DNA of 64,000 nt, taken from positions 62,001 through 126,000 of the forward strand of contig JANQNU010000036.1 of NCBI GenBank assembly GCA_028279405.1, given 5' to 3'. The translations under genes and the position numbers were made by a program. This DNA is from Phycisphaerae bacterium. GTDB lineage: Bacteria > Planctomycetota > Phycisphaerae > UBA1845 > Fen-1342. The notes beneath the pieces are model-generated. The model was not told the origin of the DNA. It searched no databases and worked only from the letters and a program-made list of their open reading frames with translations. Shown one piece after another: positions 1-9,156 of the stretch; within the stretch, counting starts at the first letter, position 1, and each line of letters opens with the position of its first letter.

Positions 1-321
1 TCGCGCGCCGAAGCGTCTCGGCTGGCGGCGCGTGAGCCGGACCGTTTTCAGGTCGGTTCGACATCCTGGGTCACTGCGCGGTTCAGCGCCGAGCAGCCGA
101 TGCCGCGTACTCTGTGGAAGAAGTGGCTCGACGAGAGCTACGGTATCGCGCAATCGTCCGGCTCCAAAGTGAAGACCAAGACGTCGAAGACGACGAAGAA
201 AGCGAAGTCACCGAAGAAAACGAAGACGGTGAAGCACGCTGCGAACAAGAAGGTCGCCTCGAAGCCGACCCGTTCAAAGAAGACCAAGAAAAAAAGCACA
301 TCGAAGAAGAGTCAGCGTTAG
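1..321 (+). CDS. C-terminal part of a probable MmcQ/YjbR-family protein with a lysine-rich tail
   Basis: The frame is open from the first base to the TAG at 319-321, giving 106 codons of a gene that starts outside the window. The first half, around residues 15-50, reads like the end of the MmcQ/YjbR fold (a tryptophan, a short strand, then W-K-K-W-L-D-E-S-Y). The last ~50 residues are almost entirely Lys, Thr, Ser, Pro and Ala, with repeated K-K-x-K and S-K-K units, much like the tail of histone H1 or bacterial H1-like proteins. Such a tail would bind nucleic acid non-specifically. The family call rests on a short stretch, so it is tentative. An internal ATG at 100 would give only 73 residues and would cut the conserved part, so a 5'-truncated gene is preferred. 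Confidence 0.6.
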   Translation, partial: SRAEASRLAAREPDRFQVGSTSWVTARFSAEQPMPRTLWKKWLDESYGIAQSSGSKVKTKTSKTTKKAKSPKKTKTVKHAANKKVASKPTRSKKTKKKSTSKKSQR

Positions 322-455
322 CACGTTCGGGGACCGCGTCACGAGGACTAGCTCTCCCCGTCATGGACCTTGTGGACTGGCGCGAAGAGCACCGCGGTGG
401 GCACGCCGATCACTCAACGATCCTGCTGGACATGGGGAACTAGCCGTTGCGGCAT

Positions 456-1523
456 CTACGCGTCACGTACGATCGCGCGCGGCGGGTCCGCGACGGCCAA
501 GGGCTCATCCGTGACGGTCGTCCGCAGATAGCCCAGTCCGATCCATTTGCGATCAACGGGATGCGGGACCAGCGATGTGAGCGTACCGACCCGCTTGCCT
601 TCCTGAGTGATGGGCGTGGGGCAGTCGATGCCGTCGCCGTCGGGAATCGAGAAGCGGGCGAGTCGTCTCGCGAGTGCGCCGCGTGAACGCATCCGTTCGA
701 CGACCTCCTGGCCGAGGTAGCATCCTTTGTGGAAGCTGACGGCGCGCTCCAATTGGTCGGTCTCGGCCGGGAGGATGTGATCGAGATCGGGGCCGGGCCA
801 GGGGATGCCCGCCGCGACCCGTAGCGTCTGGGCTGTCGCGGCGCCAACGGGTTTGGCGTTCAACGCCGTCAGCTGGTCCCACCAGCGCGCTGCATCCGTG
901 GCGGGCAGGATCAGCTCGAAGCCGCTCAACCCCGCGAAATCATGTCGCACGAAGCGCACCGTCGGGTCGCTGCGCAGCGGCGTGTGACCCAGGTCGGGCA
1001 TTGCGACCGCGTTCTCGACGCCAACCGCAGCGGCGACGCGTTCGAATCCGGGGCCGCCGACGCCGAGGCGCGTCAGCGATGGCGTGAGGTCCGTCATGTC
1101 GACGTCCTCGGTGATATGGTACAGGTCGAGGTGTTTCCAGGCCCGTTCGTGGTACGCACGGTCCACGTCGATCCAGAGCGTATCCTTGTCCGACAATATG
1201 TTGAGGTCGAATTGAATCCGGCCCTTGACGTCACACGCAAATGCGTAGTTGCCGGCTCCGGCATCGAGCGTCGTGACCGCGTTCGTTACGAGGTTGTGCA
1301 GCCACGTCGCACGGTCCGCACCGCTCAGCTTGAACAGGCAGCGATAGCTGCGGTCGAACAACGCGACATCCTCGCGCGCGGCGCCATACTCGGCGGCGGG
1401 CGTGTCGAAGTACGCCGCGGCCGAGATTCCGTGATCGGCGGTCATCTGCTGGGCGCGATAGCCGTCCGCGTGAGCGAATGGAGAGGCGTCGTGGGCCGGG
1501 CTGGCGTCCGGGGAAGTTGTCAT
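456..1523 (-). CDS. ygfZ: YgfZ/CAF17-type folate-binding protein for Fe-S cluster maturation
   Basis: The 355-residue product has the GcvT-like fold of tetrahydrofolate-binding proteins. The family signature K-G-C-Y-L-G-Q-E is at residues 266-273, with the conserved Cys at 268. Family members help assemble or repair 4Fe-4S clusters in enzymes such as MiaB; they are not the glycine-cleavage T protein, which lacks this cysteine motif. No signal peptide or membrane segment is seen, so it should be cytoplasmic. The gene is divergent from cinA, with 84 bases between the two starts that probably hold both promoters. The length is typical of the family. Confidence 0.93.
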   Translation of the reverse strand: MTTSPDASPAHDASPFAHADGYRAQQMTADHGISAAAYFDTPAAEYGAAREDVALFDRSYRCLFKLSGADRATWLHNLVTNAVTTLDAGAGNYAFACDVKGRIQFDLNILSDKDTLWIDVDRAYHERAWKHLDLYHITEDVDMTDLTPSLTRLGVGGPGFERVAAAVGVENAVAMPDLGHTPLRSDPTVRFVRHDFAGLSGFELILPATDAARWWDQLTALNAKPVGAATAQTLRVAAGIPWPGPDLDHILPAETDQLERAVSFHKGCYLGQEVVERMRSRGALARRLARFSIPDGDGIDCPTPITQEGKRVGTLTSLVPHPVDRKWIGLGYLRTTVTDEPLAVADPPRAIVRDA

Positions 1524-1607
1524 CTACGCTCCTGGATACGAGGTCGTCCGAAGCCGGCAGCGGGCCGACGAGCGCACAGCCCGCCGGCCAATACCAGAGT
1601 GTATTCG

Positions 1608-2855
1608 ATGCAAACCGCGAGTCTATTATCGATCGGAACCGAACTCACGCTGGGGCAGACGGTCGACACCAACACGGCGTGGCTGGCGCGGCAACTCGCA
1701 GCCCTTGGAATTCGCGCGGTTCGGCATGAGACGGTTGCCGACGATCTCGAACCGATCGTGGCCGCGATCTGTCGCGGTGCGCGCGCTGCGGACGTTGTAC
1801 TGTGCAGTGGGGGACTCGGGCCGACCGATGACGACCTGACGCGCCAGGCACTCGCGGATGCCGCCGGGTGTCCGCTCGTATTGGACGAGCGCAGTCTCGA
1901 GCAGATTCGCGCGTTCTTTGAAGCGCGCGGTCGCAAGATGCGCACTGCGAACCAGGTGCAGGCGATGGTCCCTGCGAAGGGGCGCCTCATCCCGAACGCA
2001 TGCGGCACGGCGCCGGGGATCGAGGTGACGATCGAAGAGACGCCGGTATTTGCCATGCCCGGTGTGCCGAGCGAGATGCGGGCGATGTTCGCGGAATCGG
2101 TCGTGCCGCGATTGTCGCGTGGGGTGCCGAGCCGCGTGCTCGCGACGCGCACGTTACGGTCCTGGGGGTTGCCGGAGTCGCTGGTTGGCGAGCGTTTGCG
2201 TGACCTGATGGTGCGCGGGGGTGATCCCGAGGTCGGAACGTCGGCCCAGGAGGGAGAGATTCTTCTGCGGATCAATACTCACGCCGATTCGTCGGCCGAC
2301 GCGGCGCGAAAGCTGGATGCCGTCGAGGCGACGATTCGGGAGCGCCTGGAATCGGCGATATTCGGGCGTGAGGATGATACGCTCGCGGGAGCCGTCGGCG
2401 CGCTCTTGACGGCGCAAGCGGCCACGGTTGCCGTGGGCGAGTCGTGCACGGGCGGCTGGCTGGGCAAGCGCCTGACGGACACTCCGGGCTCGAGTGCGTA
2501 CTTCCTCGGCGGCGCCACCACCTACGCGAACACGACCAAGTCGGCGGTTCTGGGCGTTTCCGAGTCACTGCTGGAGCAGCATGGCGCCGTGAGCGCGCCG
2601 GTCGCGAGCGCGATGGCGGAGGGGGCGCGTCGGGTGTTCGGCAGCGACTACGCACTTTCGACGACGGGTGTCGCAGGCCCGGACGGCGGCACGGAGGAGA
2701 AGCCGGTCGGGCTGGTGTTTGTGGGTTTCGCGGAACCGGCCGGGGTCGAAGCGAGATCGTTCCGCTTCGGCAGCGACCTCTCGCGAGACCAGATTCGGCT
2801 GAGGACGATTCATACCGCCCTGAACTGGCTTCGGCTGCATTTGCTGAAACGCTGA
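1608..2855 (+). CDS. cinA: CinA family protein (MoaB-like domain plus nicotinamide-nucleotide amidase domain)
   Basis: The 415-residue product has the standard two-domain CinA layout. The N-terminal MoaB-like nucleotide-binding domain carries S-G-G-L-G-P-T-D-D-D-L at residues 67-77. The C-terminal domain carries G-E-S-C-T-G-G at 277-283, the active-site region of nicotinamide mononucleotide deamidase. Family members recycle pyridine nucleotides (ADP-ribose pyrophosphatase and NMN deamidase activities). The frame stays open far upstream, but that part lies antisense to ygfZ, so the ATG at 1608, where the family match begins, is chosen. Just before it is a small inverted repeat, AATAC at 1590-1594 and GTATT at 1601-1605, which might be an operator. 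Confidence 0.95.
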   Translation: MQTASLLSIGTELTLGQTVDTNTAWLARQLAALGIRAVRHETVADDLEPIVAAICRGARAADVVLCSGGLGPTDDDLTRQALADAAGCPLVLDERSLEQIRAFFEARGRKMRTANQVQAMVPAKGRLIPNACGTAPGIEVTIEETPVFAMPGVPSEMRAMFAESVVPRLSRGVPSRVLATRTLRSWGLPESLVGERLRDLMVRGGDPEVGTSAQEGEILLRINTHADSSADAARKLDAVEATIRERLESAIFGREDDTLAGAVGALLTAQAATVAVGESCTGGWLGKRLTDTPGSSAYFLGGATTYANTTKSAVLGVSESLLEQHGAVSAPVASAMAEGARRVFGSDYALSTTGVAGPDGGTEEKPVGLVFVGFAEPAGVEARSFRFGSDLSRDQIRLRTIHTALNWLRLHLLKR

Positions 2856-2927
2856 TCGAGCCCGCGCAACCGTTGCGCGAACCGCTTCGCATGCGGGGCG
2901 TACCAGTGAGCATTGTCAGGCGGCCCG

Positions 2928-2936
2928 TGGTACAAT
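2928..2936 (+). promoter_or_regulatory. Possible extended -10 promoter of the TPR gene
   Basis: The sequence TGG followed by TACAAT (2931-2936) fits an extended -10 element. There is no good -35 box at the right distance (TTGTCA at 2913-2918 is only 12 bases away). It lies 84 bases before the chosen start of the TPR gene, in the cinA-TPR gap. Confidence 0.35.
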
Positions 2937-3019
2937 GGCCGATAAGGTAAACTGGCCGAGCGTCGACAGTGTTCCGATTGGGGGGCGCAGCCGGGATTGG
3001 CGAACCAGAGGATAAACGT

Positions 3020-4186
3020 ATGCAGCGTAGCAAGTGTTGGAGTCGCGGGTTGCTGGCCGTTATTGCTGGCGTGACGGCGTGGGCGCAGCAGCCGCCTGCG
3101 GGTGGGCTCGACGGTGCGGGCCAGCCGCCGCTGGCGGAAGTACCGGATGAGGTGCAGATCGAGCAGCGGCTGCAACTGGCGCGGCAATTGTACGATCGGG
3201 CGCTGGCTGATCCGGCGCGGAACAACGTTGACTTTGCGAAGGCCGTGGAGCAGTTGGAGTCGGTGCTGAAGATCGACCCGACGAACCTCGAGGCGAACCT
3301 CATGGTCGGGGAGATCTCGATGGATCGTCGCGACTACAACAACGCTCGCGGATACTTCAAGAAAGTGCTGCGGATTCAAAGCAACAATTTCCGTGCGAAT
3401 TATGGCATGGCCAAGTACTACATGCTGAGTCGCGTATGGCGACAGGCGGTGCTGTACTTGAAAGAGGCAGAGCGCGTCTCGCCGCCCGATGAGCTGACCG
3501 ACGTGTTGGTGCTACTGTCGCAGGCTTATATGGAGGAGCGTCGGCTGGCCGACGCCAAGGAGGTTGTCGGCCGCGCGATTCAGGCCGATCCGTCGAGTTA
3601 CGCGGCGACGCGCGTCGGGCTGGCCGTTGCGCTGGCGATGGAAGAACTCGACACGGCGTTGGAGCAGGCTGACCGTCTGATCAAGGTGTCGCAGCAGGAG
3701 ATGATCGAGAGTGGGCTGCAGATCGATCTCGCGAAGCGCTTCGTCGAGTCGTTTGATGTAAAGGTCGAGGTCCTCAAGCAGATCCACAACTCGCTTCACC
3801 GTCGTGATGCCCGCAACCAGGTGACGGATGAACCGGTTGCCGGTAAGGAGACCGAGATCGCCGAGGTGCTGTTGCGAATCGCGGAGACGCGCTCCAACCA
3901 GATGCCGTATCTGGAGACGATTACGTATATCGAGCTGCTGCCGTTGTTGCAGCGGGCGATTGAACTGGCGCCGAGCGACTTGCGCTATCGCAAGGCGCAG
4001 GCGAATGTCATGGCCACGGCTGGGATGGGAAAGCAGTCGCTTGAGGCGTGGCGCGAGGTGTTGCGCATTGCGCCCGGCGACGAGGATGCGCAGCGTGCGG
4101 TCGAATTTCTGCAATCGCAGTTGAGCGGGGCGGCACCGCAGGGTCAGCCGCAGCCCGCGCCGGCCGGAAACACGCCGCAACCGTAA
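3020..4186 (+). CDS. Exported tetratricopeptide-repeat protein
   Basis: The product is 388 residues. It opens with a signal peptide (M-Q-R-S-K, a hydrophobic core L-L-A-V-I-A-G-V, then A-W-A-Q), so the ATG at 3020 is preferred over the GTG at 2969. The rest is helical, with TPR-like units from about residue 60 (for example the segments around D-P-T-N-L-E-A-N-L and S-N-N-F-R-A-N-Y-G-M) and a further pair near 310-360. The tail is rich in Pro, Gln and Ala. TPR units make protein-contact surfaces; no catalytic motif is visible. It is likely a periplasmic or envelope scaffold. The partner cannot be named from the sequence. The next gene is convergent, ending 50 bases downstream. Confidence 0.85.
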   Translation: MQRSKCWSRGLLAVIAGVTAWAQQPPAGGLDGAGQPPLAEVPDEVQIEQRLQLARQLYDRALADPARNNVDFAKAVEQLESVLKIDPTNLEANLMVGEISMDRRDYNNARGYFKKVLRIQSNNFRANYGMAKYYMLSRVWRQAVLYLKEAERVSPPDELTDVLVLLSQAYMEERRLADAKEVVGRAIQADPSSYAATRVGLAVALAMEELDTALEQADRLIKVSQQEMIESGLQIDLAKRFVESFDVKVEVLKQIHNSLHRRDARNQVTDEPVAGKETEIAEVLLRIAETRSNQMPYLETITYIELLPLLQRAIELAPSDLRYRKAQANVMATAGMGKQSLEAWREVLRIAPGDEDAQRAVEFLQSQLSGAAPQGQPQPAPAGNTPQP

Positions 4187-4235
4187 GCGTTGGACCTCTG
4201 TCCAGGTGGTGGGAGTAGGGGCGCTCCTGCTTCTG

Positions 4236-7124
4236 TTACTCGGCCGGCCGGACCCAGCGGTACGCGCGGCCGCTGCCGGAACCGTCCAGGCCGCTTCCCC
4301 AGTAGAGTTCGATCGGCGGGTAGCCGTCCGCGTCATCATCCGAGTAGCGCAGCGCGAGTCGGATCATGCGGTCCTCGGGCGTCTTCTCCGGCTTCTTGAT
4401 CGTGAGTTGAATGATACGTCGGTTGTCTTCGGGGGCGGCAACTTCCGCGCGCGCCGCACCGGTCGTTTTCCCGCCCACGAGCTCGATCGTACCGTCGAGT
4501 GCGACGTTGAGTTCGCAGCCGGAGGCCCCTTCCCAAGCGAAGCCGACGGCCAGCACGTCGCCAGTCGGGCTACCGTTGGCGAGTCGCTTAAACGGCACGA
4601 AACGGTCATCCTCGATCTCGATTGCAAGACGGACGTGCGTCTGATCGTAGCCGCCGGACGCGCGGACGGTGGCGCTGGCGCGGATGTTCTCGCTCGGGAG
4701 CAGTTCGCCCAATGCGGAGCCGCGCGCGGATTGATTCTGGAGACGGGGCGCTGTTGCGAGCGGAACCACATTGATCGGGATCTCGGTACGCTCGTTCCCG
4801 ACCACGACGCGCAGGGTCAGCGACGAGCGTTCGAATCTGCGGCCGGCTTGGGCGTTGAGGTCGATTGGAACGCGAGACCAGTTGCCGTCGCTACGAAGCG
4901 TTCGCGTCGAGACAGCGCTGCTGTAAGGTGCGTCACGCGGCGTGACCACCTGGACATAGCTTGTCTGTCGTTTGGGGACGCGAACGGCCACCTCGAACGG
5001 TTCGGCCTCGGCGAAGACCGTTTCGGGTACCGTGATCCAGGGGCGTGCAAAAGCGATTTGCGGTTCGGGTTGCGGAGTGCTCATCCACAGCGTGAGGAAC
5101 AATGGTTGGCGATCCGGGAACAGCAGTCGCGATCCATGCATGGACTGCATCTCGATCGGTCGGCGACCGAAGTCGTTGGCCCGTAGCGGACCCTCGACGC
5201 CCTGGATCGGCATCAGTACGGCGGGCTGGATGCGGTTCGGTCGCGGTCGAAGGACCGCCACCTGCCGATCAGCCCCGACAAACAACGCCGAATCGTAGCT
5301 CGTCGGCAGGCCGCGAACGGATCCCGCGTAGCGCGTGTTGTAGAGCATGCCCAGCGTCGACGCGAAGCCAAGCAGGCTGGCTTTCGGGCTGAAGTCGCGG
5401 CCGACGAAGCCGCGCAGCGCGTCCTGGTTGCGCGGATTGTTGTCGTCGTCCCGGAGATCGACGTAGACCAGGGCATTGACGCCAGCGCGCGCCGCGGCAA
5501 GGTAGTGCTCGAGCAGCGCTTCGGCCGTGCCGGTATTGCCTGCCGTTCGCAGCGGTTCCGACACATGTTCCCACCAACACGCGTCGGACCAGGTTGCCGG
5601 CCGGTCGCCAAACGCCGCCCGAAGATGCTTCAGGGCCTCTGTCGACGCCCCGCGGGTTCGAACCAGAAGGTTTCGGTTCCGATCGGACTTCGCGGACGCC
5701 ACCCAGTCCGGGTTCGCACGTAGTTGCTCCGCGTCAATCGCCGGAGGCAACACCCGCAGGTCGGGCACGGTTTGGCCCAACTCCTCCTGTAGCTTGGCCG
5801 CGAGCGTGGCGAGCGGCTCGTAGTCGTCTGCGAGCGCGTCCGGCAGGGCCAGATATCGCACGCGTGCGCTGAAATGCTCGACCAGCGCCCGGACCAGCGC
5901 TTCCACGCGGGCTCGCCGATCGGTCGCATCCTCGGAGAGCCAGACGGGAACACCTGAGATGGCCAGCATCGGTGCAATCTCATACTCGTTCAGTGCGGCG
6001 ATCGGTTTCTCGAGCGCCGAGAAATCAAACTCGTTCTCCTTGGCCTCGATCAGTCGCCACGGCGTTTCCAGCACGAGCAACTGCACGCCGATGTCGCGGG
6101 CGACGTCGATCTCCAGAATCTGGTCAGTGACCGGTTCGCGCAGCAGATTGCTACGAACGGCAAAAAGAACCTGCCGCCCGCTGGGAAGGCCGCGGTTGCT
6201 CGGCGTGACGGCGATCGTCGTCGAGAACTCCTGCGGCTTGGTCCAGCCGGTTGCGAGCGCCTTGGCCACGAGCCGATAGAGCCCGGGCTCATCGATCTGC
6301 AACGAGAAGTCGAGCGACTGATAGGAACGAAAGTCGCTTCCGCTGGCGGGCAAATTGACTGCCTTGCGTTGCGTCGCGATCACCGTTCCGTCGGTGCGGG
6401 TCCAGGCCAACTCGACCGTCACGGCCAGCGCCCGCTTGCGCGAGCGGTTCTCGAGCGTGGCGGCAGCACGCACGGTCGCGCCCGGATCGTAGAGCTTGGT
6501 CGGCTGGTCAAACGAGAAGCTGCCGCGCAGCGTTTGGTTCTGGGCGACCCGGTGCTCGACCTGCAGGTCATCGAGGTAGATCGTCTGACTGCCCATCTCC
6601 GTCGTTTCGAGTCGGCACCCGACGATCTGCACCGGCCATTCCAACCCTTTCTTGCCGCGGATGCGCTTTAGCTCGTCGGGCTTGATCGGAATCGAGAGCG
6701 CTACCCACCGGTGCTTTTGCGTGATGGCCCGGTGCGGCGTTTCGAAGAGTTGCCCGGCCGCATCACGCAGCCGAAACGAGACCCGGGCCGCCGCCTTTTT
6801 GATCCAGCAGAAGCCGGCGATGTGGTCAACCTGGTCGAAACGGACCGGTTCGCGGAAGACGAGATCCACCGCGGCGCTCACGGTCGCGCGCGTAGCACCA
6901 ATATCGATTGCCAGACACTGCTGGCCGCGTGCCGGGATCGACTCACGCCGGGCCACACAATCGGCTGCCAAGACCCCCTCGACGTCCCCGACGCTGAACG
7001 CAATCGAATCATCCTCAAAGTCGCCGACCACCGTGACGACCGACTCGGCCGCCTGGGTCGGGACAACCAGCCCAGCCAGTAGCAACAGAGCGCCCCCGAC
7101 AATGCGGGCTACGGCGTTTCGCAC
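4236..7124 (-). CDS. Large secreted glycosidase-like protein, last gene of a six-gene operon
   Basis: The chosen GTG start at 7124 gives 962 residues and a clean signal peptide (R-N-A-V-A-R, then G-A-L-L-L-L-A-G-L, then T-Q-A-A-E). This start lies inside the upstream gene, overlapping its end by 16 bases. Residues ~30-195 look like a jelly-roll carbohydrate-binding module ending in I-Y-L-D-D-L-Q-V. A beta-sandwich follows, then from ~330 a TIM-barrel-like region (E-T-P-W-R-L-I-E near 351, then A-P-M-L-A-I-S-G-V-P) reminiscent of clan A glycoside hydrolases. The last ~150 residues resemble a CBM9-like domain ending near W-G-S-G. No catalytic Glu pair could be assigned, so enzymatic activity is inference. 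It probably acts on or binds a surface or external glycan. Confidence 0.78.
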   Translation of the reverse strand: MRNAVARIVGGALLLLAGLVVPTQAAESVVTVVGDFEDDSIAFSVGDVEGVLAADCVARRESIPARGQQCLAIDIGATRATVSAAVDLVFREPVRFDQVDHIAGFCWIKKAAARVSFRLRDAAGQLFETPHRAITQKHRWVALSIPIKPDELKRIRGKKGLEWPVQIVGCRLETTEMGSQTIYLDDLQVEHRVAQNQTLRGSFSFDQPTKLYDPGATVRAAATLENRSRKRALAVTVELAWTRTDGTVIATQRKAVNLPASGSDFRSYQSLDFSLQIDEPGLYRLVAKALATGWTKPQEFSTTIAVTPSNRGLPSGRQVLFAVRSNLLREPVTDQILEIDVARDIGVQLLVLETPWRLIEAKENEFDFSALEKPIAALNEYEIAPMLAISGVPVWLSEDATDRRARVEALVRALVEHFSARVRYLALPDALADDYEPLATLAAKLQEELGQTVPDLRVLPPAIDAEQLRANPDWVASAKSDRNRNLLVRTRGASTEALKHLRAAFGDRPATWSDACWWEHVSEPLRTAGNTGTAEALLEHYLAAARAGVNALVYVDLRDDDNNPRNQDALRGFVGRDFSPKASLLGFASTLGMLYNTRYAGSVRGLPTSYDSALFVGADRQVAVLRPRPNRIQPAVLMPIQGVEGPLRANDFGRRPIEMQSMHGSRLLFPDRQPLFLTLWMSTPQPEPQIAFARPWITVPETVFAEAEPFEVAVRVPKRQTSYVQVVTPRDAPYSSAVSTRTLRSDGNWSRVPIDLNAQAGRRFERSSLTLRVVVGNERTEIPINVVPLATAPRLQNQSARGSALGELLPSENIRASATVRASGGYDQTHVRLAIEIEDDRFVPFKRLANGSPTGDVLAVGFAWEGASGCELNVALDGTIELVGGKTTGAARAEVAAPEDNRRIIQLTIKKPEKTPEDRMIRLALRYSDDDADGYPPIELYWGSGLDGSGSGRAYRWVRPAE

Positions 7125-9019
7125 AGGCCCAGGGCCGCCAGAAGACGCTGCAATCGATCTCGGTAGGTGTGCTTCTCCACCACGTGGGCCCGCGCTCTGG
7201 CTGCCGCCGACAGACTGTCCCCCGGACTGCTCACGATCGCCAGCAAGCCGCGCGTGGAATCGAACGGCCGATAATGATGGGCAGGGTTCAGCAGGTCGTG
7301 GAGCGGTTCCGGCGCTGAGCTCGCCGGGTGCCAGATCGCGAGTGGTCGACCGCTTGCGGCGGCCTGCAACACGTCCGGAATCCGCAGCGCGTCCAGTGAG
7401 GGCACCACCCCCAACGCGAGGCTTGCGCCATGGGGCTGTTGTTCCGCTTGGCTCGACGACTTCGGCGCAGCAGCGCCCGGTGCACATGGTTCCCATCCCG
7501 ATGTCCGTTCCATCCCCCGACCCAGCGTCCGTCCCAGTTTCCAGCCTGGAGCCCAGTCGTGTTCCGGTTCGGGTTGCCAGCCGACTCCGACCGGCGTGAC
7601 CATCCGTCCGGCTCTGGTGAGCTCCTCAATGATTCTTTCCGCAACTACTTGCGGAATCAAGACTTGCTCGATCGCGTGCAGGAGTCCCGGACGCATTGAG
7701 GTCGGCTGCAGTCTGACGCCGACATCGCGCTCGGCAGCGTCCAGCACGTGTTCTGCGTGCCGGATCATATCCGATTCCCAATGTTCGGCCACCAGTCGAC
7801 CGGCCGATTCCCACAGTAGACGATGCGTCGGTTGGCGGATGCCCACGGCTGTCGGCGACGCGTCACGCCACGGGGCCAGAACCAGGATCGTTGCACTGTC
7901 CGTTTGGCTCGTCAGGGCTTCGGTTTTCGCGGACTCGGCTACCTGTTGGTGGATTTGGTGGACCGTTGCTGCCAACGGGAGCAATTCGGCCCGTGCAGCG
8001 CCGGGGATACTTGTGAGCCGACCCGCAATCGCTGAGCTGGCCGCGAAGCGTTGCGTCCCGTCGTCAGCGAGTTGCTCCGGTACCGCGCCCGACTGCAGAT
8101 ACCATTCGACGACTTTTCCCGGGAGTGCTATGGGAAAGCGGTGCCGATCGTGGTTCACAACAAGCGTTGCGTTAGGACGAAAATCATCGAGCCGGCTGGC
8201 TGGCTCGAGCGGGTGCATGCTGGTCGCCGTCAACGGGCAGCAGAGCGCGTCGATACCCAGTTCAGCCGCGGCTTCGGCAACGGCTTGGCAGGCGACCGTG
8301 GCTTCGGGTGTCGTCGAACGTGATAGGATCGCGAGGCGCGGCCGTGTGCCGACCGGCGCGGACTCGAGACGGGTCTCCGCCAGGCGCTTGTCCCGGCGCG
8401 CCATCGTTTCCGACGCGATTCGCGCGGTGACCTGGTGGATGTGCGCGCACCGCTCGGGCGGCAATGCCGGCAGTCGCGTAATCAACGCCGGCGGCATCAG
8501 CCCGAGATTCTCCGCGAGGAGCACGTTGAGAGCGTCGGCCTCGGACTCCGTGCAGATCAAGATCAAACGTCGGTCGGCGAGCGCTCTACTGAAATCGATC
8601 AGCGACAGCACGGCACGGATCGCGATCGGGTCGGGCTCGAAGACGAACAGCGCCAGGTGGTGCGGCAGCCGCACGAGCAGCATCCGAGCCAGATAGCCCG
8701 TGCCGATTCCGGGCAGCGCGACCGCTTGCTCGGTCGAGGTGAAGTTCTGCAACAACCCCTCGGCCTCGGACCGCGGCGTCGCTGACCCGCCGAGCCATTC
8801 GCTATCCGCGGCATCGTCCCGACGCCACGTGGGAAGCGCGTCGAGCGAGCGGACAGCCGTCATCGTTGACGGGACCCGTGTTGTGCTCAGTCGCTTTGCG
8901 AGTGTCGGGTCCACCGCAGCGAGCGCCGCGAGATTGTGCTCGAGCACGGCGCTTTCCGGCGTGATCGAAGGGGGATGGTCGAGGTCAGCAAGCCGAAATG
9001 GCGCTGCCGGGGCGTTCAT
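7109..9019 (-). CDS. Glycosyltransferase-like protein (CgeB/YkvP-type C-terminus)
   Basis: The product is 636 residues, starting at the ATG at 9019 that overlaps the upstream stop as ATGA. The middle part has an MptE/DUF115-like stretch (G-I-G-T-G-Y-L-A-R-M-L followed by F-V-F-E-P-D-P), a Rossmann-like nucleotide-binding pattern found in flagellin-modification and related transferases. The last ~30 residues (A-R-A-R-A-H-V-V-E-K-H-T-Y-R-D-R) match the closing helix of CgeB/YkvP-type glycosyltransferases. No signal peptide or membrane helix is seen, so it is probably cytoplasmic, transferring sugar to a lipid or protein acceptor. The substrate is unknown. Its position directly before a secreted glycan-related protein supports an envelope-glycan role. 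Confidence 0.7.
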   Translation of the reverse strand: MNAPAAPFRLADLDHPPSITPESAVLEHNLAALAAVDPTLAKRLSTTRVPSTMTAVRSLDALPTWRRDDAADSEWLGGSATPRSEAEGLLQNFTSTEQAVALPGIGTGYLARMLLVRLPHHLALFVFEPDPIAIRAVLSLIDFSRALADRRLILICTESEADALNVLLAENLGLMPPALITRLPALPPERCAHIHQVTARIASETMARRDKRLAETRLESAPVGTRPRLAILSRSTTPEATVACQAVAEAAAELGIDALCCPLTATSMHPLEPASRLDDFRPNATLVVNHDRHRFPIALPGKVVEWYLQSGAVPEQLADDGTQRFAASSAIAGRLTSIPGAARAELLPLAATVHQIHQQVAESAKTEALTSQTDSATILVLAPWRDASPTAVGIRQPTHRLLWESAGRLVAEHWESDMIRHAEHVLDAAERDVGVRLQPTSMRPGLLHAIEQVLIPQVVAERIIEELTRAGRMVTPVGVGWQPEPEHDWAPGWKLGRTLGRGMERTSGWEPCAPGAAAPKSSSQAEQQPHGASLALGVVPSLDALRIPDVLQAAASGRPLAIWHPASSAPEPLHDLLNPAHHYRPFDSTRGLLAIVSSPGDSLSAAARARAHVVEKHTYRDRLQRLLAALGLCETP

Positions 9020-9156
9020 GTGTAGCGCGTCGCCATCGCGAAGAGGAAAACGAGCCACGCGAGATAGAACAGTCCCCAAACGACGATGGGGAGCTTCGAT
9101 CGGGTGGGATCCGCACCAAAGGGGAACTCGGAATCGGGCTTCGGTCCTTGGGTCAT
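9016..9156 (-). CDS. 46-residue single-span membrane peptide
   Basis: This very short gene is supported by its context. Its ATG (9154-9156) overlaps the upstream stop as ATGA, and its own stop overlaps the next ATG in the same way. The product has a charged N-terminus with Pro, Asp and Lys and one hydrophobic helix at about residues 24-42 (I-V-V-W-G-L-F-Y-L-A-W-L-V-F-L-F-A), ending in A-T-R-Y-T. Similar short proteins are common in planctomycete genomes, but no function is known to me. It may be a subunit or regulator of the neighbouring permease or transferase. A longer in-frame start upstream would lie wholly inside the permease gene and is not used. Confidence 0.6.
   Translation of the reverse strand: MTQGPKPDSEFPFGADPTRSKLPIVVWGLFYLAWLVFLFAMATRYT

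Noticed and set aside
942-1607. A longer start for cinA giving 637 residues
   Set aside because: The added part is antisense to ygfZ and matches no CinA; the family begins at 1608.
3512-4339. A 275-residue minus-strand frame opposite the TPR gene
   Set aside because: It is Arg/Leu-rich shadow coding with no ribosome-binding site or motif; the TPR gene on the plus strand has a signal peptide and repeats.
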